Assembly (NCBI GenBank): GCA_013141455.1
Contig: JABFQW010000150.1
Span: forward strand, 1 to 35,776
DNA: 35,776 nucleotides
Source: Bacteroidales bacterium
GTDB lineage: Bacteria > Bacteroidota > Bacteroidia > Bacteroidales > F082
Direction of reading: 5' to 3'
Numbering within the stretch: position 1 is the first letter of the stretch; every line of letters begins with the position of its first letter. A program made the translations under genes and the position numbers. The notes under the pieces were generated by a model. That model searched no databases. It had not been told where the DNA came from and saw only the letters and a list, made by a program, of their open reading frames with translations. Of the stretch, positions 17,108 to 26,591 are shown piece by piece.

Positions 17108-18955
17108 TTAGTGTTTTAGTAGGGCATTAAATTTCTCTTCGAGTTCGGCAACCATAAATGGCAGTCCCTGAATTTTGTTGTATTGTTCACATTTATACTG
17201 TGGGAAACTCATTCTCAGATACTTCACAAACTGACCGTTGTTGAGTTCACAAACGACGATTTTTTTGAATTTAGAAAGTAATGCTTCAGTATTTTTTGGC
17301 AATGGCATGATATATCTGAAGTGTGCCAGACTAACCGATTTTCCCTGTTTCTGCATTTTTTCGACAACGGTACGCATAACGCCGTAGGTTCCGCCCCAGC
17401 TAACCACCAATAAATCAGCATTTTCATCACCGTAAATAATCTGGTCAGGCAAATAATTCGCCACACGCATTACTTTTTCTTCACGTAATAAAGTCATGCG
17501 TTGGTGGTTCATCGGATCGTGCGAAACATTTCCCGAACCGTCTTCTTTTTCGAGTCCGCCAATACGGTGACGCAATCCATCGGTACCTGGTATTGCCCAA
17601 AAGCGATTCAGTTTTTCCGGATCGCGACGATAAGGTTTATAGTTTGGATCGTTGGCCTGTACGATTGGAGGATTTATTTTTGGTAAATCAGAAACCCTTG
17701 GAATTTTAAATACTTCTGAACCATTTGCCAATGAACCATCGGTAAGCAGGATGGCAGGTGTCATGTGTTCGAGACTCATTTTAGCAGCCTCAAAGGCACT
17801 ATAAAAACAATCGACCGAGCTCTGTGCAGCAATTACAATCACTGGTGCATCGCCATTACGGCCAAATAATGCCTGAAGCAGATCGCTTTGCTCCGATTTC
17901 GTAGGCAAACCGGTTGAAGGTCCACCACGCTGAACATCAACAATTACGAGTGGTAACTCGGTCATCACGGCCAATCCAATGGCTTCACCTTTTAATGATA
18001 ATCCTGGACCGCTTGTTGTTGTAATGGCTAATGAGCCTGTGAAACTTGCCCCGATAGCGGAAACGATACCGGCGATTTCATCTTCAGCCTGAAAAGCCTT
18101 TACTGATAAATCCTTATGTTTGGCGAGTTCCTGCAAAATCTCGGTAGCGGGTGTTATTGGATATGATCCCAAAAACAATTCCCGGCCAGAGCGTTCCGAA
18201 GCAGCCATTAGTCCCCAGGCAGTTGCCACATTACCAGTGATATTGCGGTATTTTCCTTTTTCGAGTGGCGCTGCTTCAACTTTAAAAGTTGAGCCCAACA
18301 CCTCGAGTGTATCGGCATAATTGAAACCGGCGGCCAACACCATTTTGTTTGCTTCAACAACCAAAGGATTGGCTTTGAATTTTGTTTCAAAATATTTGCT
18401 TACAAGGTCTATCTCTCTGTTAAACATATACATAACGATACCAAGCGAAAACATATTTTTGCTCTTCAGTACCGATTTGTTATCCAGATTGAGGCTTACC
18501 AAGGCGTCCTTAGTCAATGTTGAGATGGGTGCTTTTATCAGATTAAAACCATCCAGACTTCCATCTAAGCATGGATCAGTGGTATAACCGGCTTTCTCAA
18601 TACCTTTATCAGTAAAAGTATCATAATCAACGATGATGATGGCGCCTTCTTTAATCCACTTCCTGTTTGCTCTTAATGAAGCCGGGTTCATGGCAATCAA
18701 CACATCAGCCAAATCGCCTGAGGTATAAACTGTTTTGCGTCCGAAATGAATTTGAAATCCTGAGACCCCGGCGACTGTTCCTTGCGGAGCCCGTATTTCG
18801 GCCGGATAATCTGGAAATGTTGCAAAATCGTTGCCTGCGAAGGCGGTTGAGTCAGAAAAAAGTGATCCGGTGAGTTGCATTCCATCACCTGAATCACCTG
18901 CAAATCGAACAACAACCTGCTCGAGTCCGACTATCTTACTTTTTTTAATTGTCAT
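17108..18955 (-). CDS. korA: 2-oxoacid (2-oxoglutarate):ferredoxin oxidoreductase, fused gamma-alpha subunit
   Basis: A protein of about 615 residues combining the gamma domain at the N-terminus (GDSGDGMQLTGSLF, residues 20-33, binding CoA/ThDP phosphates) with the alpha domain (GSYPITPATEILQEL, AITTTSGPGLSLKGEAIG, DVQRGGPSTGLPTKSEQSDL, VVSWGGTYG). This fused form is typical of KorA. ATG 18955 is preferred: it gives the family start MTIKKSKIVGLEQVVVRF, and a -7 element lies between it and the alternative start at 19003. Together with korB it is a two-gene operon. In anaerobes the enzyme runs the oxidative or reductive TCA step with ferredoxin, and a ferredoxin gene lies upstream on the opposite strand. 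Confidence 0.9.
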   Translation of the reverse strand: MTIKKSKIVGLEQVVVRFAGDSGDGMQLTGSLFSDSTAFAGNDFATFPDYPAEIRAPQGTVAGVSGFQIHFGRKTVYTSGDLADVLIAMNPASLRANRKWIKEGAIIIVDYDTFTDKGIEKAGYTTDPCLDGSLDGFNLIKAPISTLTKDALVSLNLDNKSVLKSKNMFSLGIVMYMFNREIDLVSKYFETKFKANPLVVEANKMVLAAGFNYADTLEVLGSTFKVEAAPLEKGKYRNITGNVATAWGLMAASERSGRELFLGSYPITPATEILQELAKHKDLSVKAFQAEDEIAGIVSAIGASFTGSLAITTTSGPGLSLKGEAIGLAVMTELPLVIVDVQRGGPSTGLPTKSEQSDLLQALFGRNGDAPVIVIAAQSSVDCFYSAFEAAKMSLEHMTPAILLTDGSLANGSEVFKIPRVSDLPKINPPIVQANDPNYKPYRRDPEKLNRFWAIPGTDGLRHRIGGLEKEDGSGNVSHDPMNHQRMTLLREEKVMRVANYLPDQIIYGDENADLLVVSWGGTYGVMRTVVEKMQKQGKSVSLAHFRYIMPLPKNTEALLSKFKKIVVCELNNGQFVKYLRMSFPQYKCEQYNKIQGLPFMVAELEEKFNALLKH

Positions 18956-18974
18956 ATTAAATTTGTTAAGTCGG

Positions 18975-18983
18975 GCAAAGTTA
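18975..18983 (-). promoter_or_regulatory. -7 promoter element of korAB
   Basis: The minus-strand sequence TAACTTTGC matches TAnnTTTG 20 bases upstream of the preferred korA start. No strong -33 match is seen at the standard spacing. Confidence 0.45.
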
Positions 18984-19457
18984 AAAGTTTTCGCAGAGCG
19001 CACCTATACCAAATAATACAAGTAATTGCTACTAAGAAACAGTGGCCGATAAAATAATTTCATCTCATTGACTTACCGTATTTTAAGCTTGTTTTTGTTA
19101 AGTATTTCACAACAAAATCGTGCTAATATAAAATCAATCTAAATTTGATATTCGTCAACAGCATGTATAATTCCTGTCATTAAATGTGTCCGGTTTCGTT
19201 TTTCTGGTTCAAATCGTTAATCAAAGAATATAATATTCTACGACCCCTTAACTGACGTTCAAAACTGGTGAGGCGATACTTCCAAAACTTCACACAGTAT
19301 GAGCTTCAACTTCAATTGATTAATTTTCAGTATTATCCCCATTATAAAGATGTTTAAAACGCAATTTATATTGAAGACCGGGAAACGGATATCGATCATC
19401 AGTTTCAATTTCGCAACCTTGCAGTGATAAAATTTTTTAACAAGATCAAAATAACCA
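18984..19457. other. Long intergenic region between korA and the ferredoxin gene
   Basis: About 600 bases separate the korA and ferredoxin start codons, far more than elsewhere in the window. I find no credible reading frame, tRNA or insertion-sequence fragment in it. The motif GATTAATTT occurs at 19318-19326 and again at 19458-19466 in the dyad before the ferredoxin promoter. Divergent promoters sit at the two edges. The middle could hold regulatory sites or a small RNA, but nothing specific can be supported. Confidence 0.4.
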
Positions 19458-19486
19458 GATTAATTTAGATTTGCTATAAATTAATC
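19458..19486. promoter_or_regulatory. Dyad upstream of the ferredoxin promoter
   Basis: GATTAATTTA (19458-19467) and TAAATTAATC (19477-19486) are perfect 10-bp inverted arms around a 9-base spacer, ending 7 bases before the candidate -33 element. The placement fits a binding site for a dimeric regulator, activator or repressor. The factor is unknown. Confidence 0.4.
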
Positions 19487-19493
19487 CATTCGG

Positions 19494-19524
19494 TTTAACG
19501 AATTGAATCAATAAACTATATTTG
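19494..19524 (+). promoter_or_regulatory. Promoter of the ferredoxin gene
   Basis: TTTA (19494-19497), 19-base spacer, TATATTTG followed by C (19517-19524) matches the Bacteroidota -33/-7 pattern, with one mismatch in the -33. It lies 33 bases before the start codon. Confidence 0.55.
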
Positions 19525-19557
19525 CAGTGTAATTACAACAATTTAATTCGATTTATT

Positions 19558-19725
19558 ATGGCATACAAAATTTCTGACGATTGCACCGCTTGCGGTACCT
19601 GTATCGATGAGTGTCCCGTTGACGCTATTTCGGAAGGCGATATTTATGTAATTGACGCTGATATCTGCACCGATTGTGGCTCATGCGCTGATGTTTGTCC
19701 GGTTGAAGCAATCAGCCCTGAATAA
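19558..19725 (+). CDS. 2x[4Fe-4S] ferredoxin
   Basis: A 55-residue clostridial-type ferredoxin with two symmetrical cluster motifs: Cys9-x2-Cys12-x2-Cys15-x3-Cys19-Pro and Cys37-x2-Cys40-x2-Cys43-x3-Cys47-Pro. It is strongly acidic, as expected of a low-potential electron carrier. ATG 19558 (MAYKISDDCTACG) is the family start; an upstream in-frame start at 19522 would begin inside the -7 promoter element. It is monocistronic, with its own promoter and a textbook terminator. Lying between korAB and sucAB, it is a plausible electron acceptor for KorAB; that pairing is inference from position and chemistry. Confidence 0.95.
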   Translation: MAYKISDDCTACGTCIDECPVDAISEGDIYVIDADICTDCGSCADVCPVEAISPE

Positions 19726-19751
19726 GGTCAAGCATTCAAATTTTTGAATTG

Positions 19752-19778
19752 AAAAGCCCGCCAATGCGGGCTTTTTTT
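19752..19778 (+). terminator. Rho-independent terminator of the ferredoxin gene
   Basis: AAAAGCCCGC (19752-19761), loop CAAT, GCGGGCTTTT (19766-19775) continuing into a T-run to 19778. It starts 27 bases after the ferredoxin stop. Confidence 0.92.
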
Positions 19779-19820
19779 GCTTTCAGGGCAATATGATGGA
19801 ATGATTCTTAATAAATTCCG

Positions 19821-19828
19821 TACCTTTG
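19821..19828 (+). promoter_or_regulatory. -7 promoter element of sucA
   Basis: TACCTTTG is an exact match to TAnnTTTG, 29 bases before the sucA ATG and after the ferredoxin terminator, so the sucAB-nadB unit likely has its own promoter. No clear -33 is seen. Confidence 0.45.
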
Positions 19829-19856
19829 TGGTGAATTTCAAATCGCCCTATTGTTC

Positions 19857-22709
19857 ATGGACAACTATTCCTATCTTAACAATACCGATCCGGAGGTTAT
19901 TGAAGAACTTTACCGGAAATTTCAATCTGACCCAACCCAGGTCGAACCAGGCTGGAGAAGCTTTTTCGAAGGTTTCGATTTTGCCCAAAAGCACTATCCC
20001 TCTAAAGTTCCATCATCTTTAAATACCACAACTGAATTTAAAGTACTTAACCTGATTGACGATTACCGCAAGCGTGGTCATTTGTTTACCACGACCAATC
20101 CGGTGAGAAAGCGCAGGACATATAAACCAGGCCTCGAACTCGAAAACTACGGCTTGAAACCATCTGATCTGGATACGCTTTTTGAGGCCGGCAATGAGAT
20201 TGGGCTCGGAAAAACATCGCTCCGATCCATCGTTCAGATGCTGGAAGAAACCTATCGCCGGTCGCTTGGTGTTGAATATATGTATATCCGGAATACGGAG
20301 ATTGTCGATTGGATGAAAAGTAAAATGGAGCCAATCCGTAATACACCTGATTATCCTGTTTCAGATAAAAAATACATCCTTCAGAAATTACAACGTGCAG
20401 TCGGTTTCGAAAAATTCCTTCACAAAAAATTCCCCGGGCAGAAACGCTTTTCACTCGAAGGCGCTGAATCACTGATTCCGGCATTAGACGCAATATTGGA
20501 AAAAGGTTCAGAAATCGGTGTTAAAGAATTCGTGATCGGGATGGCTCATCGTGGCCGGTTAAATGTACTTGTGAATATTTTACGCAAACCCTATACCGAT
20601 ATTTTCGGCGAATTTGAAGGCAAGGAATATGACGATGAAACAATAACCGGCGATGTTAAATATCACCTGGGTTATACAAACGAACGTAAATCGACCAAAG
20701 GCAACCCCATAAAACTCACACTCGTACCTAATCCGTCGCATCTCGAAGCTGTTGATCCGGTTGTTGCCGGTGTTGTGCGCGCCAAAATCGATCTTACTTA
20801 TAATGGTGATGCCAACAAAATTGCCCCCGTTTTAATTCATGGCGACAGTTCGGTAGCCGGCCAGGGCATTATTTACGAGTTGTTACAAATGTCGGAACTA
20901 AAAGGTTATAAAACCGGTGGAACAGTGCATGTTGTAATCAACAATCAGATCGGATTCACAACCGATTACCTCGATGCACGTTCAAGTATTTACTGTACTG
21001 ATATTGCTAAAGTAACACAATCGCCTGTGTTTCATGTGAATGGCGATGATCCGGAAATGGTTGTTTATGCCGTACAATTGGCCATGGAATTCCGGCAGAA
21101 ATTCAATAAAGATATCTTTATCGATTTGCTATGTTACCGGAAATATGGCCATAACGAAGGCGATGAACCCAGGTTTACCCAACCAATCCTGTATAAAGTA
21201 ATTGAAAATCATCCGAATCCGAAGGAGATTTACGAAAAACATCTACTCGAAAGTGGAGTGATAAGCGGGGATGAATTGAATTTGCTTGAAACAAAGAACA
21301 ACGCGAAACTCGAAGAGAGTTTACTTGCCGCCAAAGACCGTAAAAAATCATCCATCACGAATTTCCTTGCAAGTACCTGGGAAGGAATTCAAAAAGCCAC
21401 CAAAGATGATTTCGAAATAACAAGTGATACCAAGGTAAATATTGATTTGTTAAGGGAAATCAGTAAAAAAATAACCGGTCTCCCTTCCGATCTCACTTTC
21501 TTTCGCAAGACGGTGCGGTTGCAGGAACAACGTGCCGAGATGGTTTTTACCGAAAATAAACTTGATTGGGCCATGGGTGAATTGCTGGCTTATGGAAGTT
21601 TACTTTATGAAGGTTTTCCAGTCAGGTTGAGCGGTCAGGATGTTGCACGCGGCACATTTTCGCACCGTCATGCTGTACTTCGTGTCGAAGACTCCGAAAA
21701 AGAATACACGCCACTTAATCATATTTCCACAGATCAGTCAGTTTTTCAAGTGTTTAACTCTCCACTATCAGAATATGGGGTACTTGGTTTTGAATATGGT
21801 TATGCTCTCGCTTCACCTTATTCATTAACAATCTGGGAAGCGCAGTTTGGTGATTTTAACAATGGCGCACAAATTATTTTTGACCAGTTCATCAGCAGCG
21901 CTGAAGACAAATGGAATGTCATGAATCACCTGGTCGTCCTACTCCCCCATGGATATGAAGGTCAGGGGCCTGAACATTCAAGTGCACGAATCGAACGATT
22001 CCTTACTTTAAGCGCCGAGAACAATATGCAGGTGACTAATTGCACAACTCCGGCAAATTTCTTCCATCTGCTTCGACGGCAACTGAAACGGCCATTCAGA
22101 AAACCATTGATCGTTTTCACACCAAAAAGTCTGCTCCGGCATCCAAAATGCGTCTCTCCGTTAGAAGATCTCAGCGATGGTCATTTTATGGAAGTAATTG
22201 ATGATATCAGCGCCAAGGTTGATAAAATCAAGAAAGTGGTTTTCTGTTCAGGAAAAATTTATTATGACCTTCTTGATGAAAAAATCAAACTGAACAACGA
22301 AACAATCGCCCTTGTAAGATTAGAACAACTTCATCCGCTACCACGGACCCAGATGATGGCCATTGTAAAAAAGTATTCTAATGCGAAATCCCATTTATGG
22401 GTGCAGGAAGAACCCATGAATATGGGACCCTGGCATTATATTCACCACGAATTTAAAGAAGTGGCACTCAAGCTCGTTGCCCGACCGGCAAGTGGTAGTC
22501 CGGCCACAGGATTATCGAAATTTCATGCTATCCGTCAGCAAAAAATCGTTGAGAAAACCTTTGAGGAATGTGATTGTATCTACCTTGATAAGGAGTGTGG
22601 CATGATGTGTATTGGAAATAAATGGCGTTCGTTCGAAAAAGAACTCGAAGACCTAAAAGTTGATCATATCGATACTAAATTTCACACCGGTGAAAAACAA
22701 TTGCAATAA
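19857..22709 (+). CDS. sucA: 2-oxoglutarate dehydrogenase E1 component
   Basis: A protein of about 950 residues, the usual length for OGDH E1, a thiamine-diphosphate enzyme that decarboxylates 2-oxoglutarate and passes the succinyl group to E2 lipoamide. The N-terminus has the E2-binding type start ([19 protein letters not shown]). The ThDP domain shows [48 protein letters not shown] and the [10 protein letters not shown] segment. The C-terminal half has [41 protein letters not shown] and [22 protein letters not shown] 19857 is preferred to the TTG at 19851. sucB follows after 20 bases. No lpd (E3) lies in the window, so E3 must be encoded elsewhere. Confidence 0.96.
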   Translation: MDNYSYLNNTDPEVIEELYRKFQSDPTQVEPGWRSFFEGFDFAQKHYPSKVPSSLNTTTEFKVLNLIDDYRKRGHLFTTTNPVRKRRTYKPGLELENYGLKPSDLDTLFEAGNEIGLGKTSLRSIVQMLEETYRRSLGVEYMYIRNTEIVDWMKSKMEPIRNTPDYPVSDKKYILQKLQRAVGFEKFLHKKFPGQKRFSLEGAESLIPALDAILEKGSEIGVKEFVIGMAHRGRLNVLVNILRKPYTDIFGEFEGKEYDDETITGDVKYHLGYTNERKSTKGNPIKLTLVPNPSHLEAVDPVVAGVVRAKIDLTYNGDANKIAPVLIHGDSSVAGQGIIYELLQMSELKGYKTGGTVHVVINNQIGFTTDYLDARSSIYCTDIAKVTQSPVFHVNGDDPEMVVYAVQLAMEFRQKFNKDIFIDLLCYRKYGHNEGDEPRFTQPILYKVIENHPNPKEIYEKHLLESGVISGDELNLLETKNNAKLEESLLAAKDRKKSSITNFLASTWEGIQKATKDDFEITSDTKVNIDLLREISKKITGLPSDLTFFRKTVRLQEQRAEMVFTENKLDWAMGELLAYGSLLYEGFPVRLSGQDVARGTFSHRHAVLRVEDSEKEYTPLNHISTDQSVFQVFNSPLSEYGVLGFEYGYALASPYSLTIWEAQFGDFNNGAQIIFDQFISSAEDKWNVMNHLVVLLPHGYEGQGPEHSSARIERFLTLSAENNMQVTNCTTPANFFHLLRRQLKRPFRKPLIVFTPKSLLRHPKCVSPLEDLSDGHFMEVIDDISAKVDKIKKVVFCSGKIYYDLLDEKIKLNNETIALVRLEQLHPLPRTQMMAIVKKYSNAKSHLWVQEEPMNMGPWHYIHHEFKEVALKLVARPASGSPATGLSKFHAIRQQKIVEKTFEECDCIYLDKECGMMCIGNKWRSFEKELEDLKVDHIDTKFHTGEKQLQ

Positions 22710-22729
22710 TTATTCAACATTCCACAGTA

Positions 22730-24007
22730 ATGACGACCGAAATTAAAATACCAAGCCCGGGCGAGTCAATCACCGAAGTTTTATTGGCGAATTGGCTTGT
22801 TGAAAACAATTCCTATGTTGAACAAAATCAAGAAATTGCCGAAATCGATTCCGATAAAGCCACACTGACGATTTCTGCTCCAGATTCAGGTATCATCAAT
22901 TTTAGTGTTGCGGCTGGTGAAACTGTCGAAGTTGGCAAAGTAGTTGCTACCATCGTGCATGGTGAAGCCGATAAACAAAATATAAAACAGGTTTCGACCC
23001 CTAAGGCTACTATTGAACCTATAACTGTTCAGTCAGCGGAAGTTAAAATCGAAAATATAAATCACGACATCACGGGAGCGCCGGGTCAACAGTTACATAG
23101 CAGCCCGTTAGCCCGTAAATTGATGGAAACCGAAAATATCACAGAATCGGAATTGTTGAATTTCTTTAGTCACTACCGGTTGGGAACAAAAGATATTGAG
23201 TTTTTTAAGGAAAACAGAAATTCAACAGAAAAAAGTATTGAATCTGGCGTTAAGGATACGACAACCAATGCGGTTAATCGTGAACCTTTACGTAAGAAAA
23301 TGACCCCTCTACGCAAGAAACTCTCCGAACGGTTAGTATCTGTAAAGAATGAAACGGCCATGCTTACCACCTTCAACGAGGTGAACATGACACCCATCAT
23401 GGAAATCAGAAAAAAGTACAAGGAAATCTTTAAGGAGAAACACAATGTGAACCTTGGATTCATGTCATTTTTCACCAAAGCCGTCACCGAGGCTTTGCAG
23501 TTGTTCCCGCAGGTAAATTCACAGATTGATGGCGATGAAATTGTTTCATTTAATTATACCGACATCAGTATTGCCGTTTCCGGCCCGAAAGGTTTGGTCG
23601 TTCCGGTAATACGAAATGCCGAAAAACTAAGTCTGGCTGAGATTGAGACCATTATAAAAACCCTTGCAACCAAGGCACGAGATAACAAATTAAGTCTCGA
23701 AGAAATGACTGGCGGCACCTTCACGATAACCAACGGCGGTGTATTCGGTTCCATGCTCTCCACTCCTATCATCAATCCGCCGCAGTCGGCCATTCTTGGG
23801 ATGCACAACATCGTTGAACGACCGATTGCCGTAAACGGCAACGTTGAAATACATCCTATCATGTTTGTGGCATTAAGTTATGATCACCGGATTATCGATG
23901 GTCGCGAATCGGTCAGTTTTTTAGTGAAAGTAAAAGAAATGCTCGAAAATCCATCAAAAATGCTTTTTGGATCAAAAGATCCAGTTGAGAAACTCTTAGA
24001 TTTATAA
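22730..24007 (+). CDS. sucB: Dihydrolipoyllysine-residue succinyltransferase (E2 of 2-oxoglutarate dehydrogenase)
   Basis: A 425-residue core of the OGDH complex. One N-terminal lipoyl domain (residues 1-76) has its lipoylated lysine in EIDSDKATL (Lys42). After a variable linker comes the E1/E3-binding segment ([14 protein letters not shown], about 123-136). The catalytic acyltransferase domain (about 195-425) has [62 protein letters not shown] and the active-site [12 protein letters not shown] (His and Asp). One lipoyl domain and the GSMLSTPI block favour the succinyltransferase over the pyruvate E2. It is co-transcribed with sucA and nadB, the latter starting one base after its stop. Confidence 0.94.
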   Translation: MTTEIKIPSPGESITEVLLANWLVENNSYVEQNQEIAEIDSDKATLTISAPDSGIINFSVAAGETVEVGKVVATIVHGEADKQNIKQVSTPKATIEPITVQSAEVKIENINHDITGAPGQQLHSSPLARKLMETENITESELLNFFSHYRLGTKDIEFFKENRNSTEKSIESGVKDTTTNAVNREPLRKKMTPLRKKLSERLVSVKNETAMLTTFNEVNMTPIMEIRKKYKEIFKEKHNVNLGFMSFFTKAVTEALQLFPQVNSQIDGDEIVSFNYTDISIAVSGPKGLVVPVIRNAEKLSLAEIETIIKTLATKARDNKLSLEEMTGGTFTITNGGVFGSMLSTPIINPPQSAILGMHNIVERPIAVNGNVEIHPIMFVALSYDHRIIDGRESVSFLVKVKEMLENPSKMLFGSKDPVEKLLDL

Positions 24008-24008
24008 T

Positions 24009-25571
24009 ATGAAACGTGAGGTTGATTTTTTGGTTATCGGCTCAGGAATTGCCGGTTTAAGTTATGCGCTCAAAGTTGCTGAACATGGTAAAGTTCTGGT
24101 GGTAAGCAAAACAGGAATCAGTGAAACGGCAACCTGGTACGCACAGGGCGGCATTGCCGCTGTGATGTATAACCCGGATAATTACGAAAAACACATCGCT
24201 GACACCATGCTGGCAGGCAATTACCTGAATGACGAAAATATTGTTCGGATAACAATCACCGAATCCACTGAACGTGTGAAAGAATTGATCGAATGGGGAA
24301 CCCACTTCGACAGAGAAGCATCGGGGAGATATGCGCTTGCCCGTGAAGGCGGCCATTCTGAATTTCGTGTGTTGCATCATCAGGACAACACCGGCGCCGA
24401 GATTCAACGGGCTCTGGTTGAGAAAGTTTGCAACCATCCCAATATTGAAGTTCTCGAAAATCACTTCACCATTGATATTATTACGCAGCACCATCTGGGT
24501 AGGATTGTCAGAAGTTCCCACAATGACATTCAATGTTTTGGCGCTTACATTTTAGACCCTGAAACGGACAGGATTGATACTGTTTTGGCGAAAACAACCT
24601 TACTCGCCACAGGTGGAGCAGGTAATGTGTATCAAACGACAACAAATCCGACAATCGCTACGGGCGATGGAATTGCCATGGTATACAGGGCCAAAGGCAT
24701 CGTTGACAATATGGAGTTCATTCAGTTTCACCCTACTTCATTGTATAATCCGCACCAAAAACCATCCTTCCTGATCACTGAGGCGCTGAGAGGTGCCGGT
24801 GCTATTTTGAAAGATTCGAAAGGGAAAGAATTCATGCAGAAGTACGATTCCCGTGGATCGCTCGCACCGCGTGATATTGTTGCACGTGCTATCGACAATG
24901 AGATGAAACTTTCGGGAAGCGATCACGTTTATCTCGATGCCCGCTCCATTACTGAACATGAGATCATGAATCATTTCCCAACCATTTATGCCAAGTGTTT
25001 AAGCCTGGGAATTAACATCATCAAAGAAATGATACCGGTTGTTCCGGCAGCACATTATATATGTGGCGGTGTTAAAACAGATGAACACGGACGTACCAGC
25101 ATCCATAATTTGTATGCATCTGGCGAAGTAGCCTCAACAGGTTTACATGGAGCCAACCGATTGGCTTCCAATTCTTTGCTCGAATCGCTCGTGTTTTCAC
25201 ACCGTGCCAGCTTACATGCTATCAACGCTTTTTCACAGATCTCTTTTAATAAAGAAATTCCCGATTGGAATGCAGAAGGGACTGTGCTGAATGAAGAGAT
25301 GATCCTGATCACACAATCGAGAAAAGAGTTACAATCCATCATGAGTAATTATGTTGGCATCGTACGTTCCGATATCCGGTTAAAAAGAGCTTTCGATCGC
25401 TTGAAAATAATCAGTGAGGAAACCGAAGTATTATATGATCGTTCTGTGATTTCGATTGACATCTGTGAATTGCGTAATATGATAAAGGTAGCGCATCTGA
25501 TCATTAAATTTGCATCGCAACGACGTGAAAGTGTAGGATTGCACTATTCGATTAATTATCCGGCGAAGTAG
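24009..25571 (+). CDS. nadB: L-aspartate oxidase
   Basis: A 520-residue FAD enzyme that oxidises L-aspartate to iminoaspartate, the first step of de novo NAD synthesis, using oxygen or fumarate. The FAD-binding motif is GSGIAGLSYA (residues 11-20). Family blocks are TWYAQGGIAAVM, AREGGHSEFRVLHHQDNTGAEIQ, LATGGAGNVYQTTTNP, EFIQFHPTSLY, SRGSLAPRDIVARAI, HYICGGVKTDEHGRT and GLHGANRLASNSLLESLVF, and there is a helical C-terminal domain. The arginine-rich HHQD/RLAS residues separate it from fumarate reductase. It starts one base after the sucB stop, so it is translationally linked to sucAB. The partners nadA and nadC are not in the window. Confidence 0.95.
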   Translation: MKREVDFLVIGSGIAGLSYALKVAEHGKVLVVSKTGISETATWYAQGGIAAVMYNPDNYEKHIADTMLAGNYLNDENIVRITITESTERVKELIEWGTHFDREASGRYALAREGGHSEFRVLHHQDNTGAEIQRALVEKVCNHPNIEVLENHFTIDIITQHHLGRIVRSSHNDIQCFGAYILDPETDRIDTVLAKTTLLATGGAGNVYQTTTNPTIATGDGIAMVYRAKGIVDNMEFIQFHPTSLYNPHQKPSFLITEALRGAGAILKDSKGKEFMQKYDSRGSLAPRDIVARAIDNEMKLSGSDHVYLDARSITEHEIMNHFPTIYAKCLSLGINIIKEMIPVVPAAHYICGGVKTDEHGRTSIHNLYASGEVASTGLHGANRLASNSLLESLVFSHRASLHAINAFSQISFNKEIPDWNAEGTVLNEEMILITQSRKELQSIMSNYVGIVRSDIRLKRAFDRLKIISEETEVLYDRSVISIDICELRNMIKVAHLIIKFASQRRESVGLHYSINYPAK

Positions 25572-25575
25572 GTTT

Positions 25576-25680
25576 GGAGTGAGCTAAAGTGAACTAAAGT
25601 TCGGAGTGAGCTAAAGTTCAAAGTTTGGCGTTTGGAGTTGGCTCAATTGTCAAATAGTCGAATTGTCAAATTGTCAAATT
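25576..25680. repeat. Cluster of short direct repeats
   Basis: GGAGTGAGCTAAAGT occurs exactly at 25576-25590 and 25603-25617, with related pieces around (GAACTAAAGTTC palindrome at 25591-25602; GTTTGGAGT/TTTGGCG variants to 25640). It is followed by AATTGTCAAAT at 25645-25655 and 25661-25671, and an overlapping third copy to 25680. The whole nadB to gamma-carbonic anhydrase spacer is made of these units. Confidence 0.75.
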
Positions 25681-25686
25681 AAAAAA

Positions 25687-26226
25687 ATGGCTTTAATAAG
25701 AAGTGTAAAAGGAATATCTCCAAAGTTTGGCAAAAACTGTTTTTTTGCTGAAAATGCCACTGTTGTTGGAGAGGTGGAGATGGGCAACAATTGTAGTGTT
25801 TGGTTCAACGCCGTGGTACGTGGCGATGTGCATTACATCAAAATCGGGAATAATGTTAATATTCAGGACGGTGTGATTATCCATTGCACGTATAAAAAGG
25901 CTCCGGTGAATATTGGTGATAATGTGTCTATTGCGCACAATGCCATTATACATGGTTGCACCATCGAGAGCAATGTATTGATTGGCATGGGTGCCATCGT
26001 GATGGACGGTGCTGTTGTTCAAAGCAATTCCATTGTTGCCGCCGGTGCCCTGATCGCCAAAGATACCATCGTTGAATCGGGAAGCGTGTATGCCGGCGTA
26101 CCTGCCAAAAAAATAAAATCCATCGATAAAGCCCTGCTTGAAGGCGAAGTACACCGTATTGCAGCATCTTACACCATGTATGCCAGCTGGCATGATGAGT
26201 CGATTGAGCCGTTGAAGAGCGAGTAA
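25687..26226 (+). CDS. Gamma-class carbonic anhydrase family protein
   Basis: A 179-residue left-handed beta-helix protein of the gamma-carbonic anhydrase/YrdA family, forming trimers with a metal at the interface. Hexapeptide repeats run through residues about 24-150 (VVRGDVHYIKIGNNVNIQDG, VNIGDNVSIAHNAIIHG, VLIGMGAIVMDGAV). The three metal His are His66 (VIIHCT), His84 and His89 (AHNAIIHG). The C-terminus ends in a short helix (YAGVPAKKIKSID). Most YrdA-type members have weak or no measured CO2 hydration activity, so a catalytic claim is not certain. ATG 25687 fits the family start (MALIRSVKGISPKFG). It follows a repeat-filled spacer, and the decayed insertion region begins after its stop. 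Confidence 0.9.
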   Translation: MALIRSVKGISPKFGKNCFFAENATVVGEVEMGNNCSVWFNAVVRGDVHYIKIGNNVNIQDGVIIHCTYKKAPVNIGDNVSIAHNAIIHGCTIESNVLIGMGAIVMDGAVVQSNSIVAAGALIAKDTIVESGSVYAGVPAKKIKSIDKALLEGEVHRIAASYTMYASWHDESIEPLKSE

Positions 26227-26380
26227 TTATTTGCGTCCTCCTCTTTTGACTCTTAAACAATACGTCTCAAACCTCCCGAACATCGAAGTCAGTGACTTCA
26301 GACTTATCCGATCTGGTCACCCCGATATGAAAGCTAATTAAGTACTGTCGATCGGTATTATACATGATGTTCGTTTAGAT
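26227..26380. other. Non-coding stretch at the left edge of the insertion graveyard
   Basis: No reading frame is supported here. A small perfect palindrome, GAAGTCA-G-TGACTTC, lies at 26285-26299. The start of the decayed transposase material follows. Confidence 0.4.
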
Positions 26381-26383
26381 TTA

Positions 26384-26566
26384 GTCAATTATCGTTCATA
26401 CGAATACAGAAACTAAGTTGAGCGTATTCTTTCGGCGATTTAAATTCTATCGTGGGGCGGTTCTTTTGTTCTAATACCTGTTGTTTGGCTTTCTCAAGAT
26501 GGTTTAGATATTCGAAAATCGAATAAAATTCTTCAGGGAGGCTTTTCCACTTTTTTAACCTTCCCG
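26384..26566 (-). pseudogene. Remnant of an IS transposase C-terminus (IS3-like, tentative)
   Basis: On the minus strand, a stop-bounded piece reads TGRLKKWKSLPEEFYSIF, continues with a helical charged stretch, and ends with RPTIEFKSPKEYAQLSF before a TGA near 26384. The start resembles the end of Bacteroidota IS3-family OrfB transposases, where a TGxLKKRWK motif follows the integrase core. No catalytic DDE residues remain, the upstream reading frame is closed, and no terminal inverted repeats are seen. The family call is a guess; that it is a fragment and not an intact gene is clear. Confidence 0.4.
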
Positions 26567-26591
26567 TTTATGCTGCAATTGTATTCAAAAC

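Noticed and set aside
18956-19003. Upstream start for korA at 19003
   Set aside because: It would place the -7 promoter element inside the coding region and adds residues not matching the family N-terminus.
26285-26299. Palindrome GAAGTCA-G-TGACTTC considered as an insertion-sequence end or operator
   Set aside because: Only 7-bp arms, no second copy at the other side of any relic, and no gene start nearby to control.
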